Assembly (NCBI GenBank): GCA_052400685.1
Contig: JBQTGJ010000006.1
Source: CAZHHH01 sp052400685
GTDB lineage: Bacteria > Bacteroidota > Bacteroidia > Bacteroidales > Marinilabiliaceae
Length of the DNA stretch: 64,000 bases
Strand: one strand, 5' to 3'
Shown here: positions 33,518 through 43,032 of the stretch, piece by piece
Layout of the letters: every line of letters starts with the position of its first letter
Position numbering within the stretch: the stretch's first letter is position 1
Made by a program: the position numbers and the translations under genes
Notes under the pieces: model-generated
Seen by the model: only the letters and a program-made list of their open reading frames with translations
Told to the model about the DNA's origin: nothing
The model's database searches: none

Positions 33518-34723
33518 ATGGACGCAAGAGCTATAGATACTATTTGGATTTTATTGGCTGCCGTACTGGTTTACTTTATGCAGGCAGGTTTTGCAATGGT
33601 GGAAGCCGGTTTTACAAGAGCCAAAAACGTTGGTAACATCCTCATGAAAAACTTCATGGATTTCTCAATCGGCTCAGTTATATTCTGGGTTGTGGGATTT
33701 TCTATCATGTTTGGCCCTTCAATAGGAGGTTTCATAGGGAAATTTAACTTTTTCTTTACAGCCGACTATGGAAATGATGTTTCCGATATGGCTATTCTTA
33801 TTTTCCAAACCGTTTTTGCAGCTACAGCAGCAACAATTGTGTCGGGAGCTATGGCTGAAAGAACAAAATTCAGCAGTTACCTGGTCGTTTCTTTGATCAT
33901 TACAACCGTTATTTACCCTATTTCAGGACACTGGATTTGGGGCGGTGGCTGGTTGGCCGAAATGGGTTTCCACGATTTTGCAGGCTCCACAGTAGTGCAC
34001 TCCGTTGGTGGATGGGCAGGTTTGGCCGGTGCTGTAATGTTAGGCCCCCGTATTGGAAAATACAATGGTAAATCAAACGCCATACCCGGACACAACATGG
34101 TGTATGCTGCATTAGGTGTTTTCATCCTGTGGATGGGCTGGTTCGGCTTTAACCCCGGAAGTACGCTAGGCGTTTCTGCAGACAACGGGTTTGCCGCTTC
34201 TTACATTTTTGTAACAACAAACCTCTCGGCTGCAATGGGTGCTATTGCTACCATGTTTATTACCTGGGTACGCTACAAAAAACCGGACTTGAGTATGACA
34301 CTCAACGGCGCTTTAGCCGGTTTGGTTGCCATCACTGCTGGTACTGACATCGTTTCACCTGCTGGCGCAGCAATCATTGGCTTATTAGCTGGTTTTGTAG
34401 TTGTATTCGCCATCGAATTTTTCGATAAGGTTTTACGTATCGACGACCCGGTGGGTGCAATCTCGGTCCACGGTATTACAGGTGCCTTTGGAACAATCAT
34501 GGTTGGTTTATTTGCCACTGATGGTGGTCTGTTTTATGGCGGTGGCTGGAATCTCCTCGGCGTTCAGACAATTGGCGTTGTGTCAGTAGCTGCATGGGCA
34601 CTGGGATTATCCTTCTTAATGTTCTACATCATTAAGAAAACAATGGGATTAAGAGTTTCTGCACGTGAAGAAGAAGAAGGTCTGGACATTCACGAACATG
34701 GCCAAAGTTGTTATAACGACTAA
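33518..34723 (+). CDS. amt: Ammonium transporter, Amt family
   Basis: 401 residues with 11 predicted membrane helices. Signature blocks: FMQAGFAMVEAGFTRAKNVG near 20-40 (extracellular gate region), the first pore His in VVHSVGGWAGLAGAVMLGPR near 160-178, WMGWFGFNPGSTL near 205, and the second pore His in ISVHGITGAFGTIMVGLF near 305. The C-terminal tail (IIKKTMGLRVSAREEEEGLD) would contact the PII protein encoded just upstream. It conducts ammonium across the inner membrane. The ATG at 33518 starts directly at the first helix, without a cleaved signal. A terminator follows. Confidence 0.95.
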   Translation: MDARAIDTIWILLAAVLVYFMQAGFAMVEAGFTRAKNVGNILMKNFMDFSIGSVIFWVVGFSIMFGPSIGGFIGKFNFFFTADYGNDVSDMAILIFQTVFAATAATIVSGAMAERTKFSSYLVVSLIITTVIYPISGHWIWGGGWLAEMGFHDFAGSTVVHSVGGWAGLAGAVMLGPRIGKYNGKSNAIPGHNMVYAALGVFILWMGWFGFNPGSTLGVSADNGFAASYIFVTTNLSAAMGAIATMFITWVRYKKPDLSMTLNGALAGLVAITAGTDIVSPAGAAIIGLLAGFVVVFAIEFFDKVLRIDDPVGAISVHGITGAFGTIMVGLFATDGGLFYGGGWNLLGVQTIGVVSVAAWALGLSFLMFYIIKKTMGLRVSAREEEEGLDIHEHGQSCYND

Positions 34724-34778
34724 AACTTTAAATATTAGATTTCGTTCTTAAATTTTACCTGGTTTTTATTTTAGATGA

Positions 34779-34812
34779 AGAGGCTGTTCCAACGGGATCA
34801 GCCTCTTTTTAT
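34779..34812 (+). terminator. Intrinsic terminator of the nitrogen operon
   Basis: AGAGGCTG, a 12-base loop, CAGCCTCT, then TTTTATTT; 56 bp past the transporter's stop codon. Confidence 0.82.
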
Positions 34813-35007
34813 TTAGCATCATCAAGAAAGCTCAAGTGCCTGAGAGACTAGCGAAGTTCAAAATCAAAAGCATCTGCTTGAGACACATCTTCCAATAACA
34901 AAAAAAATTACCCACACACTATATCTTATTTCAAATAGAATATCATTAAAGAAATAGATGTAAGACACTTTTCGCCCGTATAATTGGCCCGTACACTTAA
35001 CTAAATA

Positions 35008-35149
35008 GTGCCTGTCCATAAGCTAAGGGTTTGAAAGAAAAAGTTCAAATTCAAGGCTTCCGAAGTCATAAAAATCAAGGTGTTTACTTCTCGTAAATGA
35101 CTGTTTTTATGACAAGCGCAACGCAGAAGTTGACTTTATAGACAAACGC
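35008..35149 (-). mobile_element. 141-bp hairpin element, copy I (subfamily I)
   Basis: GTGCCTGTCCATAAGC at the left with inner repeat AGGGTTTGAAAGAAAAAG, and the single end GCGTTTGTCTATAAAGTC on the other strand; 142 bp. Exact TAAATA duplication at 35002-35007 and 35150-35155. Confidence 0.93.
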
Positions 35150-35155
35150 TAAATA

Positions 35156-35563
35156 TGGTGCCGGGAGTATATTTTGTATTGTTGCCAATAAATTATTGGT
35201 AAAAATATTTATCTAATTCATAAAAAAAGCAAACATTTACCCTCATTTTTACTTATCTTAGAGAACAAAATATACGACAACAGCATATTGTTGCTCACGC
35301 AGCTTATCGTCATAACTTAAAAGCAGTAAGAATACTGAAGTTATAATAAGAAATCGCAACCCGGCAAGAGACCTCATCATCAACCCTAAAAAATTCATTG
35401 CAAAGCCATTCCTGCAGACGCCCTCAACAAAAACAGCATCCCGTTTTCATTGTTATAAAACACAAAATCACCCTATCGTAACCCCAAACAAAATACAAAA
35501 ACTCACATAAAAACAACCTGAAACACCACGGCCAACCTATTGAATTAACATAACCTCAAAAGC
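35156..35563. other. Gene-free gap before the sensor kinase
   Basis: 400 bases, AT-rich, with several short in-frame stops on both strands. No exact TAnnTTTG box or hairpin was found near the kinase start. Confidence 0.5.
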
Positions 35564-38500
35564 ATGTTCAACGATCCAAAAATTAAAGCTTATTTAGATA
35601 AAAGCAACATCGCATATTTTACAGTCCTTGCATTAGTATCAATCTTAGTAATACTAATGATTGCACTTTATATTTTTATATCAGAAAAAAAATCAAATAT
35701 ATACCACCTTGAAACAACTGAAATTAACAAACTTGACTTACAGGTCAATGAAATTGTCACTAATTTCACCTTCGTAGAACGAGATGTTCTTTTATTGCGC
35801 GATATGATCGCCTCAGTTGAAACTTATGCCTGCGAAGAAGGTATCACATTAGAAATATTAAAAAATGATTTCGTTCAATACATATACCACAAAGGCTTAT
35901 ATGATCAAATCCGATTTCTTGATAAAAATGGGGATGAAAAATTAAGAATAAACTACAATTCAGGAAATCCTCAAATCGTTGCTGACAGCTTGTTACAAAA
36001 TAAATCCAACAGATACTATTTTGAAGAAATGCGTTCCTTGCAAAAAGACGAATTATATTTTTCAAAATTTGACTTAAACATTGAAAATGGCAGGCTGGAA
36101 TACCCATATAAACCCGTTATGAGAATCGGAACCAGAGTTTTTAATTGTAATGAAGAGTTTTGTGGCGTTGTCCTTACAAATTTTTTAGGAGAAGATTTAA
36201 TTAACAGAGTAAAAGCTTTAAATGCGAATAGTATTAGCCGCATTCATATTCTTGAGCCGAAAGGCTATTTTTTGGTATCACCTAATCCGGAAGACAACTG
36301 GGGATTTATGTTTGAGGATAGGAAAGATAAAACCTATGCCAATATTTACCCGACAGCCTGGGTGAAGATAAAAAAAGAAAATAGAGGTCAATTTACGACG
36401 CCAGCAGGTCTGTTTACCTTCAAAACACTCACATTTCACCAATTAACATCAAACGCCGGGCAAGAAAATCTGAAATATTATTCATCAGATGAATATTGGA
36501 AAATAGTCTCATTCATTTCGCAGGAGAAAATTAATGCAACGCACCGCGAAATACTAATGCGATTTTATCTCCCCATCGGTTTGCTAATCTTATTATCGAT
36601 TATTTTATCCTACTTTATTACAAAAACAAGGATAAAAACCAGACAGATAAAAAACACAATTATTGATAAAAATAATTTTTTATTTAACGTCATCAATTCA
36701 ATTTCAGAGTCCTTCTATGTTGTTGACATAAACAATAACAACGTTACACTTGCAAACAAAAAAGCCAATCACTACAACATTATTGAAGGAAGCAATTTTA
36801 ACGAAAACACATTATTTACAAAACCGGAAATCAAAAGTAAACTGGCCGAATTAAGAAACAAAATTATTTCAAGCAACGAAGATCAGGAAATAGAACTGAA
36901 AACAAACAGCGGGGATCAACAAAGCAACTACTTAGAGATAAGAGGCTACCCTATTTTTGACGAACATTTAAAGGTTAAGCAACTAATTGAAGTCATTAAA
37001 GATGTAACCGAAGAAAAATTATTAGACCAAAAATTCAAGGATTTGTTGGCTTCAGCCGCTGATGGAATGATTATAACAAATACCAAAGGCGAGATTGAGA
37101 TGATTAACAATCAGGCTGAAAAGATGTTTTTGTATAAAGCACACGAATTAATAGGCCAAAAAATCGAAGTTTTAATCCCTCAAAAATACAAAAATCACGA
37201 TAAATTAAGAACCAACTATGCCCAAAGGCCTACAGTACGAGAAATGGGGGAAGGCAAAGAATTATCCGGGCTCAAAAAAAACAATGAAGAATTCCCTATT
37301 AAAGTGAGTCTAAACCCGATTATAACTACAGCCGGAACGTTAATATCATCATCTATTCGCGATATCAGTGAAGAAAAATTAGCAGAAAGAAAAATTAAAG
37401 AAAACGAGCAAAAATTTAAGGCCCTATTTGACAATCAGTCGCAATTCATTGGCTTGCTCCAGCCCGATGGCACCATCATCGAAATGAATGAAACCACCTT
37501 AGCCTTTGCAGGGTGTTCCTTGAATGATTTGAAACAAAAAAAATTCTGGGAATCCTCATGGTGGTATACCGATGAAATAAAAAACGTAATAAAAGGTGCC
37601 ATTAAAACCGCATCATCGGGAAAATTTGTAAGACTAGAAGTGGATGCAATTGGTGTAGAAAAGAAAATCATCACAATGGATTTCTCCTTTAAACCAGTGA
37701 AAGACGATAAAGAAAAAATCATTTTTCTAATCCCCGAGGGGCGTGATATTACGGATAAAAAGAACTTTGAAAAAGCGTTAAGAGGCCGGGAGCGACGTTG
37801 GCACTTATTTGTTAAACAAACTCCCAATGCAGTGGCCATGCTCGATAATGAAATGAGATACCTGGCTGCCAGCGACCAATGGTATACAGATTACAACATT
37901 TTTGGTAAAGAGCTTATAGGAAAAAGCCATTATGAAATTTTCCCCGAAATAGAAAAAAATAAACCGGAGTGGATCGAATTCTTCAAACGCTGTTTACAAG
38001 GCGAAACACTAAAAAGAGCAGAGGAAAAATTTGAAAGACAAGATGGCTCTGTCAACTGGATAAGATGGGAAATGTCTCCCTGGCATAGTGAAATGAACCA
38101 GGTTGGCGGGATTATCATATACACCGAAGAAATATCCGAAAGGAAAAAAATTGAAAATGAAATCATAAAACTAAATGAAGGATTGGAGGAAAAGGTACAA
38201 GAGAGAACACTGGAATTAGAAAAAGCCAATAAAACGATTTTGGCCAGTAAAATTGAAGCGGAAAGAGCCTACAAAATAAAATCAGAGTTTCTTGCTAATA
38301 TGAGTCATGAAATACGAACCCCGATGAATTCGGTTATCGGATTTTCCGAAATATTAAGCAAAAAAGTTATTGACCCTGTCCTTAAAGAATTTGTTAACGC
38401 CATAAAATCCAGTGGCAAAACCCTTCTTGGTATTATCAATGACATTTTGGATTTGTCAAAAATGGAGGCCGGCAAACTGGAAATTCAAACGGAGCCAGTC

Positions 38501-39706
38501 AACATTGAAGAACTGGCGAAGGATATTAAAGCCCTTTTTGAAATTAAGGCAAAAGAAAAAAATCTGGATCTCTTTATCAATATTTCTCATAATATGCCCC
38601 ATTTTATAGTCATAGATGAATTGCGGATAAAACAGATTTTAATAAACCTAATCAATAACGCCATTAAATTTACGAACGAAGGGTTTGTGAAATTGACTTT
38701 AAATGCACAATCAGTTTATAACAACGATATTGATCTTGAAATTTCGGTTGAGGATTCGGGTGTTGGAATTAAAGACGAAGATCAATCCAAAATATTTGAA
38801 GCGTTTCATCAAAAAGAAGGACAAATCACAAAAAAATATGGAGGGACGGGCCTAGGTCTGGCTATATCGTACAAAATTGTTCACTTATTAAAAAGTAATT
38901 TACAAGTAAAAAGCAAGCTTAATGAAGGTAGTAAATTTTACTTTCTATTAAAAAAAGTGCCCATATTTAAAGGTGAACTACCTACAATGAACAACCTTAA
39001 TTTCGACCTGGAAGAAATACAGTTCAATGAAGCAAAAATATTAGTTATTGACGATGTAGAAAAGAACAGAATGTTAATCCGAAACTTTTTGATGAACTGT
39101 AACGTGCAAATATACGAAGCGGAAGATGGTTTAGCCGGCGTTCAAAAATGTGAAGAAATTAACCCCGACCTTATATTGATGGACATCAAAATGCCCGTAA
39201 TGGATGGAAGTATGGCTTTGATGGAAATACGTCAAATTCCACAGTTTAAAAACACGCCTATTATTGCAGTGACCGCTTCGGTGCATCTCGATAATGAAAT
39301 ATATGAGAGCAAATATAAATTTGACAATATATTATACAAACCCATTAATCTGAATGAACTCTTTTTAATACTAACCCAATATCTGCCTTATAACAAAACA
39401 AAGAAACAGAACCAAATAAAATCTGACACGGTCTCGATAGATGATCTGAAAATAAATGAAGAAGTCAAAATTGCATTAAAAAACGATTTTAAAGATATCA
39501 TTGAACTGCTAAATAAAAGACAATCGAACAGCGCAACAAATCAACTAAAAGACAAACTTCTGGCTTTTGGTGATAGTCATGACATTGAATCATTCTCGAA
39601 GATGGGTGAAAAACTATCCATCGCAATAAAATCCTTTAATATCAATGCCGTTCAGGAATTAACAAATACTTTTATCCTTTTTTACAATAAGGAAATAAAC
39701 GCTTAA
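35564..39706 (+). CDS. Multi-PAS membrane hybrid histidine kinase
   Basis: 1380 residues. Membrane helix ~17-39, an extracytoplasmic Cache-like sensor ~40-325 (DQIRFLDKNGDEKLRINYN), second helix ~333-350. Then four PAS domains (~370-480, ~485-600, ~612-730, ~742-855), a coiled coil, HisKA with FLANMSHEIRTPMNSVIGF (His ~916), HATPase_c (INNAIKFTNEG, EDSGVGIKDE, GGTGLGLAIS), and a receiver (~1158-1275; LILMDIKMPVMDG, Asp ~1206). The final ~100 residues are helical like an Hpt domain but lack its phospho-His motif. It autophosphorylates and passes phosphate internally. The next gene, 41 bp on, is a receiver-kinase, so they probably signal together. Ligand unknown. Lower GC than neighbours. Confidence 0.92.
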   Translation: MFNDPKIKAYLDKSNIAYFTVLALVSILVILMIALYIFISEKKSNIYHLETTEINKLDLQVNEIVTNFTFVERDVLLLRDMIASVETYACEEGITLEILKNDFVQYIYHKGLYDQIRFLDKNGDEKLRINYNSGNPQIVADSLLQNKSNRYYFEEMRSLQKDELYFSKFDLNIENGRLEYPYKPVMRIGTRVFNCNEEFCGVVLTNFLGEDLINRVKALNANSISRIHILEPKGYFLVSPNPEDNWGFMFEDRKDKTYANIYPTAWVKIKKENRGQFTTPAGLFTFKTLTFHQLTSNAGQENLKYYSSDEYWKIVSFISQEKINATHREILMRFYLPIGLLILLSIILSYFITKTRIKTRQIKNTIIDKNNFLFNVINSISESFYVVDINNNNVTLANKKANHYNIIEGSNFNENTLFTKPEIKSKLAELRNKIISSNEDQEIELKTNSGDQQSNYLEIRGYPIFDEHLKVKQLIEVIKDVTEEKLLDQKFKDLLASAADGMIITNTKGEIEMINNQAEKMFLYKAHELIGQKIEVLIPQKYKNHDKLRTNYAQRPTVREMGEGKELSGLKKNNEEFPIKVSLNPIITTAGTLISSSIRDISEEKLAERKIKENEQKFKALFDNQSQFIGLLQPDGTIIEMNETTLAFAGCSLNDLKQKKFWESSWWYTDEIKNVIKGAIKTASSGKFVRLEVDAIGVEKKIITMDFSFKPVKDDKEKIIFLIPEGRDITDKKNFEKALRGRERRWHLFVKQTPNAVAMLDNEMRYLAASDQWYTDYNIFGKELIGKSHYEIFPEIEKNKPEWIEFFKRCLQGETLKRAEEKFERQDGSVNWIRWEMSPWHSEMNQVGGIIIYTEEISERKKIENEIIKLNEGLEEKVQERTLELEKANKTILASKIEAERAYKIKSEFLANMSHEIRTPMNSVIGFSEILSKKVIDPVLKEFVNAIKSSGKTLLGIINDILDLSKMEAGKLEIQTEPVNIEELAKDIKALFEIKAKEKNLDLFINISHNMPHFIVIDELRIKQILINLINNAIKFTNEGFVKLTLNAQSVYNNDIDLEISVEDSGVGIKDEDQSKIFEAFHQKEGQITKKYGGTGLGLAISYKIVHLLKSNLQVKSKLNEGSKFYFLLKKVPIFKGELPTMNNLNFDLEEIQFNEAKILVIDDVEKNRMLIRNFLMNCNVQIYEAEDGLAGVQKCEEINPDLILMDIKMPVMDGSMALMEIRQIPQFKNTPIIAVTASVHLDNEIYESKYKFDNILYKPINLNELFLILTQYLPYNKTKKQNQIKSDTVSIDDLKINEEVKIALKNDFKDIIELLNKRQSNSATNQLKDKLLAFGDSHDIESFSKMGEKLSIAIKSFNINAVQELTNTFILFYNKEINA

Positions 39707-39747
39707 AAATCAAGCAGCCTAATGTTTAATCTTAAATTCGATGAAAA

Positions 39748-40893
39748 ATGAAAAATAGCAAAATATTAATAGTAGATGATAATACTAAAAACATACAGGT
39801 ATTAGCAAGCACATTATCAGACTTATATAATATTGAATATACAACCGATGGGTATGATGCTATAAACTGGATAAAAGCAGAACCTTTTGATTTAATCCTG
39901 TTAGACATTACAATGCCCACCATTAATGGTTTGCAGGTTTGTGAAACAATAAGGAAGGACGAATCCTTTAATGATATTCCAATTATATTTATAACAGCCC
40001 GCACTGATACCGAAAGCATCGTAAAAGGCTTCAAGGTGGGCGGCCAGGACTATATAACAAAACCATTTAATGATGAAGAATTAAAGGAAAGAATAAAGAC
40101 GCATCTGGAACTTAAAAAAAGCAAGGAAAAATTATCTGATGTTAACAAATGGCTACAACAGGAGGTTGAAAAAAAAACCGCCGAATTACAGACAGCGTAC
40201 AAAGAATTAGAAGTACTTGATATTGCAAAAGATGAATTTCTGAGTTTAGTCAGTCATGAGCTTCGAACCCCTATAAATGGTATAATGGGATTTACCGGCA
40301 TTCTAAAAAGCTCAATAAACTCGGAAAAGCTGTTGGGTTACATCAACATTTTAGAAGTATCGTCTAATCGATTATTAAAATTCACGTTATCAGCATCCCT
40401 CATCACTGCTTTAAGATCTAACAGGGTAAAATTTGAGCCTGCTAAACTCAATATTCTAACTCTGATTAAAGAGATGGAATTATCCTTTAAAGATAGAATT
40501 GTTGAAAAAATGATCACCTTGAAATATAGTAATCTGACCGACAATTTATTTCTTTGGGGCGATCATGATCTTGCATTAGAGGCTTTGAAGTGCATCTTCG
40601 AAAATGCGATTAATTACAGCCCAATTAATTCCATAATAGAACTGTCAATTTCAGATGATAACAAAAAGACAACCATCTCAATAGAGGATAATGGCCCGGG
40701 CTTTTCTGAACAAGCATTAAAAAATATTTTCAAACCATTTGGATATGGTCAGCCACATGTTGATCAAAACATTGGACTAAGTTTACACCTGGTAAAATTA
40801 ATCATGAATGCTCACAAATCTGAAATCCACATATCCAATACTTCTGGAGGAGGCGCAAAAGTTGATCTGACTTTTGCCAAAAATGATTTTTGA
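39748..40893 (+). CDS. Receiver-histidine kinase (REC-HisKA-HATPase), soluble
   Basis: 381 residues without membrane helices. Receiver ~4-120 (ILIVDDNTKNIQ, LILLDITMPTINGLQ with phospho-Asp near 52, GGQDYITKPFN). A coiled coil ~120-160, HisKA ~160-225 (FLSLVSHELRTPINGIMGF, His ~172), and HATPase_c ~265-375 (ENAINYSPI, EDNGPGFSEQ). The G2-box region reads IGLSLHLVKL, a weaker glycine pattern than the usual GTGLGL. It probably takes phosphate from the upstream hybrid kinase and may link it to other regulators, such as a stand-alone receiver. No DNA-binding partner is adjacent. It converges on msrA. Confidence 0.9.
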   Translation: MKNSKILIVDDNTKNIQVLASTLSDLYNIEYTTDGYDAINWIKAEPFDLILLDITMPTINGLQVCETIRKDESFNDIPIIFITARTDTESIVKGFKVGGQDYITKPFNDEELKERIKTHLELKKSKEKLSDVNKWLQQEVEKKTAELQTAYKELEVLDIAKDEFLSLVSHELRTPINGIMGFTGILKSSINSEKLLGYINILEVSSNRLLKFTLSASLITALRSNRVKFEPAKLNILTLIKEMELSFKDRIVEKMITLKYSNLTDNLFLWGDHDLALEALKCIFENAINYSPINSIIELSISDDNKKTTISIEDNGPGFSEQALKNIFKPFGYGQPHVDQNIGLSLHLVKLIMNAHKSEIHISNTSGGGAKVDLTFAKNDF

Positions 40894-40989
40894 AACAAGA
40901 AAAACTGCCTGCAAACAAAATGTTGACAGACAGCCTCCTTATATAAATAAGAAATATTTGTTTTGCTATTTTAAAACCATCAGTAAGCC

Positions 40990-41598
40990 CTATTCCGTGA
41001 GCCATTCCTTAAAATGGTTTCTGAATTTATTCATTTTAGGGCTTATTACCACCTGGCAATAAGGTTGCTGACGGTTACGATTATAATAATCATCGTGATA
41101 AGCTTCGGCCGGATAAAAAGGACCTTTTGCCTCCAAACGCGTCACAATAGGCGCATCATAAACCTCCTCGACTGCCAGCCGGTCCATCACTTTTTGCGCC
41201 ACCTCTTTCTGCTCCCCGCTCCCATAAAATATAACCGACCGATACTGCGTTCCAACATCAGCCCCTTGTCTGTTGAGTGTTGTCGGATCATGAATCGTGA
41301 AAAAAATTGATAACAAAATCTCGTAAGAAACGACTTCGGGATTAAAGGTAACCTTTACCACCTCCGCATGTCCGGTGCTTCCGGTGGTTACTTCACCATA
41401 AGCCGGATTCTTAATAAAACCACCACTGTACCCCGACTCCACCTTTTCCACACCCTTTACCTTCTGATAAACGGCTTCGAGACACCAAAAACAGCCCCCA
41501 CCCAGGATGGCTACTTCATGCTTTACCTCTCCCATAACATTCATCTCCATTAGTATAACCAAAAACAAGGTTGTTATTAATTGTCGCATACGCTTCAA
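40990..41598 (-). CDS. msrA: Peptide-methionine (S)-S-oxide reductase, exported
   Basis: 202 residues. The MsrA active-site motif GGGCFWCLEAVYQKVKGVEK is near residues 31-50, with the catalytic Cys in GCFWC; HDPTTLNRQGADVGTQYRS and YHDDYYNRNRQQPYC are further family blocks. An N-terminal signal-like segment (LITTLFLVILMEMNVMG) indicates export, so it would repair oxidised methionines in periplasmic or outer-membrane proteins. Resolving cysteines appear limited to the one in PYCQVV near the end. Its start codon lies 20 bp from element copy J. Confidence 0.95.
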   Translation of the reverse strand: MKRMRQLITTLFLVILMEMNVMGEVKHEVAILGGGCFWCLEAVYQKVKGVEKVESGYSGGFIKNPAYGEVTTGSTGHAEVVKVTFNPEVVSYEILLSIFFTIHDPTTLNRQGADVGTQYRSVIFYGSGEQKEVAQKVMDRLAVEEVYDAPIVTRLEAKGPFYPAEAYHDDYYNRNRQQPYCQVVISPKMNKFRNHFKEWLTE

Positions 41599-41617
41599 AA
41601 TTAAGAGACCTAGTATA

Positions 41618-41760
41618 GTTCGGCTTACAAGAAAAGTGCAACTTCGGCGGTATGCTCACCCTAAAAAAATCATTTACGGAAGTAAATTCACATTTCTAAA
41701 GCTTCGAAAGCGCCCAAAATAAAGCTTTCATATCTGTAAAAAGAATCTTCTTGTAAACCC
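41618..41760 (+). mobile_element. 141-bp hairpin element, copy J (subfamily II, diverged)
   Basis: GTTCGGCTTACAAGAAAAG at the left and GGGTTTACAAGAAGATTC on the other strand at the right; 143 bp. Core TCATTTACGGAAGTAAATTC pairs as a short hairpin. Flanks AGTATA and TATATA agree in four of six bases. Confidence 0.75.
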
Positions 41761-41791
41761 TATATAACAACAAACCAGGGCTGCAAATAGT

Positions 41792-42847
41792 TTAGATCAG
41801 GTCCGACAGCGGAATGATACATTGTGTCTGATGACTCTTTAATGAGGCTTCGATGACGCGGATCACATTTAAAGCCTCTGAAGCGGCAACAGCCGGCGCT
41901 TCACCATGACGTATCACATTATACAGATTATCATAAAAAAGACTATAATTTCCGGGTGTTGTTTCTACAGCCCCTTTAAAATGAATACCATCAATATCGC
42001 TGTTCAGTAAACCCCATAAAGACTCAGGATCGCGTCCCCAGTCAGCTTCATTTGGCAGATGTCCCGCATTTAAGGCCGCCTCCTGTGGGTCGAGGCCATA
42101 TTTAACAAACGAACCCCGCTCACCGTGTAACATGTAGGCAGGCCCCTCTTCCCGAACCAGATAACTGGCTTTCAATCTCACCGATTTATCTTCATAAAGC
42201 AAACGAATATCAAAAAAATCATCGACCTCAGAGCCGGTGCGCAAAATCATCAAACGTGCATCGACTGCCTGCGGAAGTCCAAACAAAACCAAAGCCTGAT
42301 CAATGAGGTGCGACCCCAGATTATACAAAATGCCGGCCCCTCTGGACTTTTGCTCTTTCCACGAATCCTGAACACCGGTTCTATAACGATTATAATGGGC
42401 CTCGTAATCGACCAACCGACCTATCATATTGTGTTTTAAAACCTTTTGTACCGTCAGGAAACTATTGTCCCATCGTCGGTTCTGAAAAACAGTTAACAAC
42501 AAACCCTTTTGAGTGGCCAGTTGTATTAACTCTTCACCCAACTGCGAATTCTGAACAAAAGGTTTCTCAACCACAGCGTGCTTACCGGCCTGCAACACGG
42601 CCTTTGTCTGTTCATAATGCAAATCATCAGGGGCATTCACAATCACCAACTCAATGGTTGGATCACTTAAAATTGCCTCTAACTGTCTGACAATTTTAGC
42701 TTCTGGAAACAATGACAATGCAGAATCGGAGCTGCGCTGCATTACTTTTACGACCTCAAAGCCGGGATGCAATTTCAACAAAGGACCATGAAATACCCGA
42801 CCCGACATGCCAAACGAAATTAAAGCTGTTTTTATCTTTTGTGCCAT
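41792..42847 (-). CDS. Gfo/Idh/MocA-family NAD(P)-dependent oxidoreductase
   Basis: 351 residues from the ATG at 42847 (MAQKIKTALISFGMSGRVFH); six more codons are open upstream. N-terminal Rossmann domain with the variant dinucleotide loop SFGMSGRVFHG, the AGKHAVVEKPF block near 90-100 containing the conserved EKP lysine, and a C-terminal substrate domain (NLGSHLIDQALVLFG). These enzymes oxidise or reduce a sugar or cyclitol hydroxyl. The sequence style resembles YdgJ/YhhX-type members. The substrate is unknown and no pathway partners are adjacent. Confidence 0.9.
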   Translation of the reverse strand: MAQKIKTALISFGMSGRVFHGPLLKLHPGFEVVKVMQRSSDSALSLFPEAKIVRQLEAILSDPTIELVIVNAPDDLHYEQTKAVLQAGKHAVVEKPFVQNSQLGEELIQLATQKGLLLTVFQNRRWDNSFLTVQKVLKHNMIGRLVDYEAHYNRYRTGVQDSWKEQKSRGAGILYNLGSHLIDQALVLFGLPQAVDARLMILRTGSEVDDFFDIRLLYEDKSVRLKASYLVREEGPAYMLHGERGSFVKYGLDPQEAALNAGHLPNEADWGRDPESLWGLLNSDIDGIHFKGAVETTPGNYSLFYDNLYNVIRHGEAPAVAASEALNVIRVIEASLKSHQTQCIIPLSDLI

Positions 42848-43032
42848 AACGATAATTTTAAACATTAATTTTACTAATAATATTCATTACTTAGCACAAA
42901 TCAATCAGCAAATGTTCCGACAACTACAAAATGATGATTACACAGAATCAACCATAGTTTTTAAGCCGCAACGCTTTTTGCGACTATGCATTTAGAAAAC
43001 TACCTTTACAGCCAATAAAAATATATAATGAA

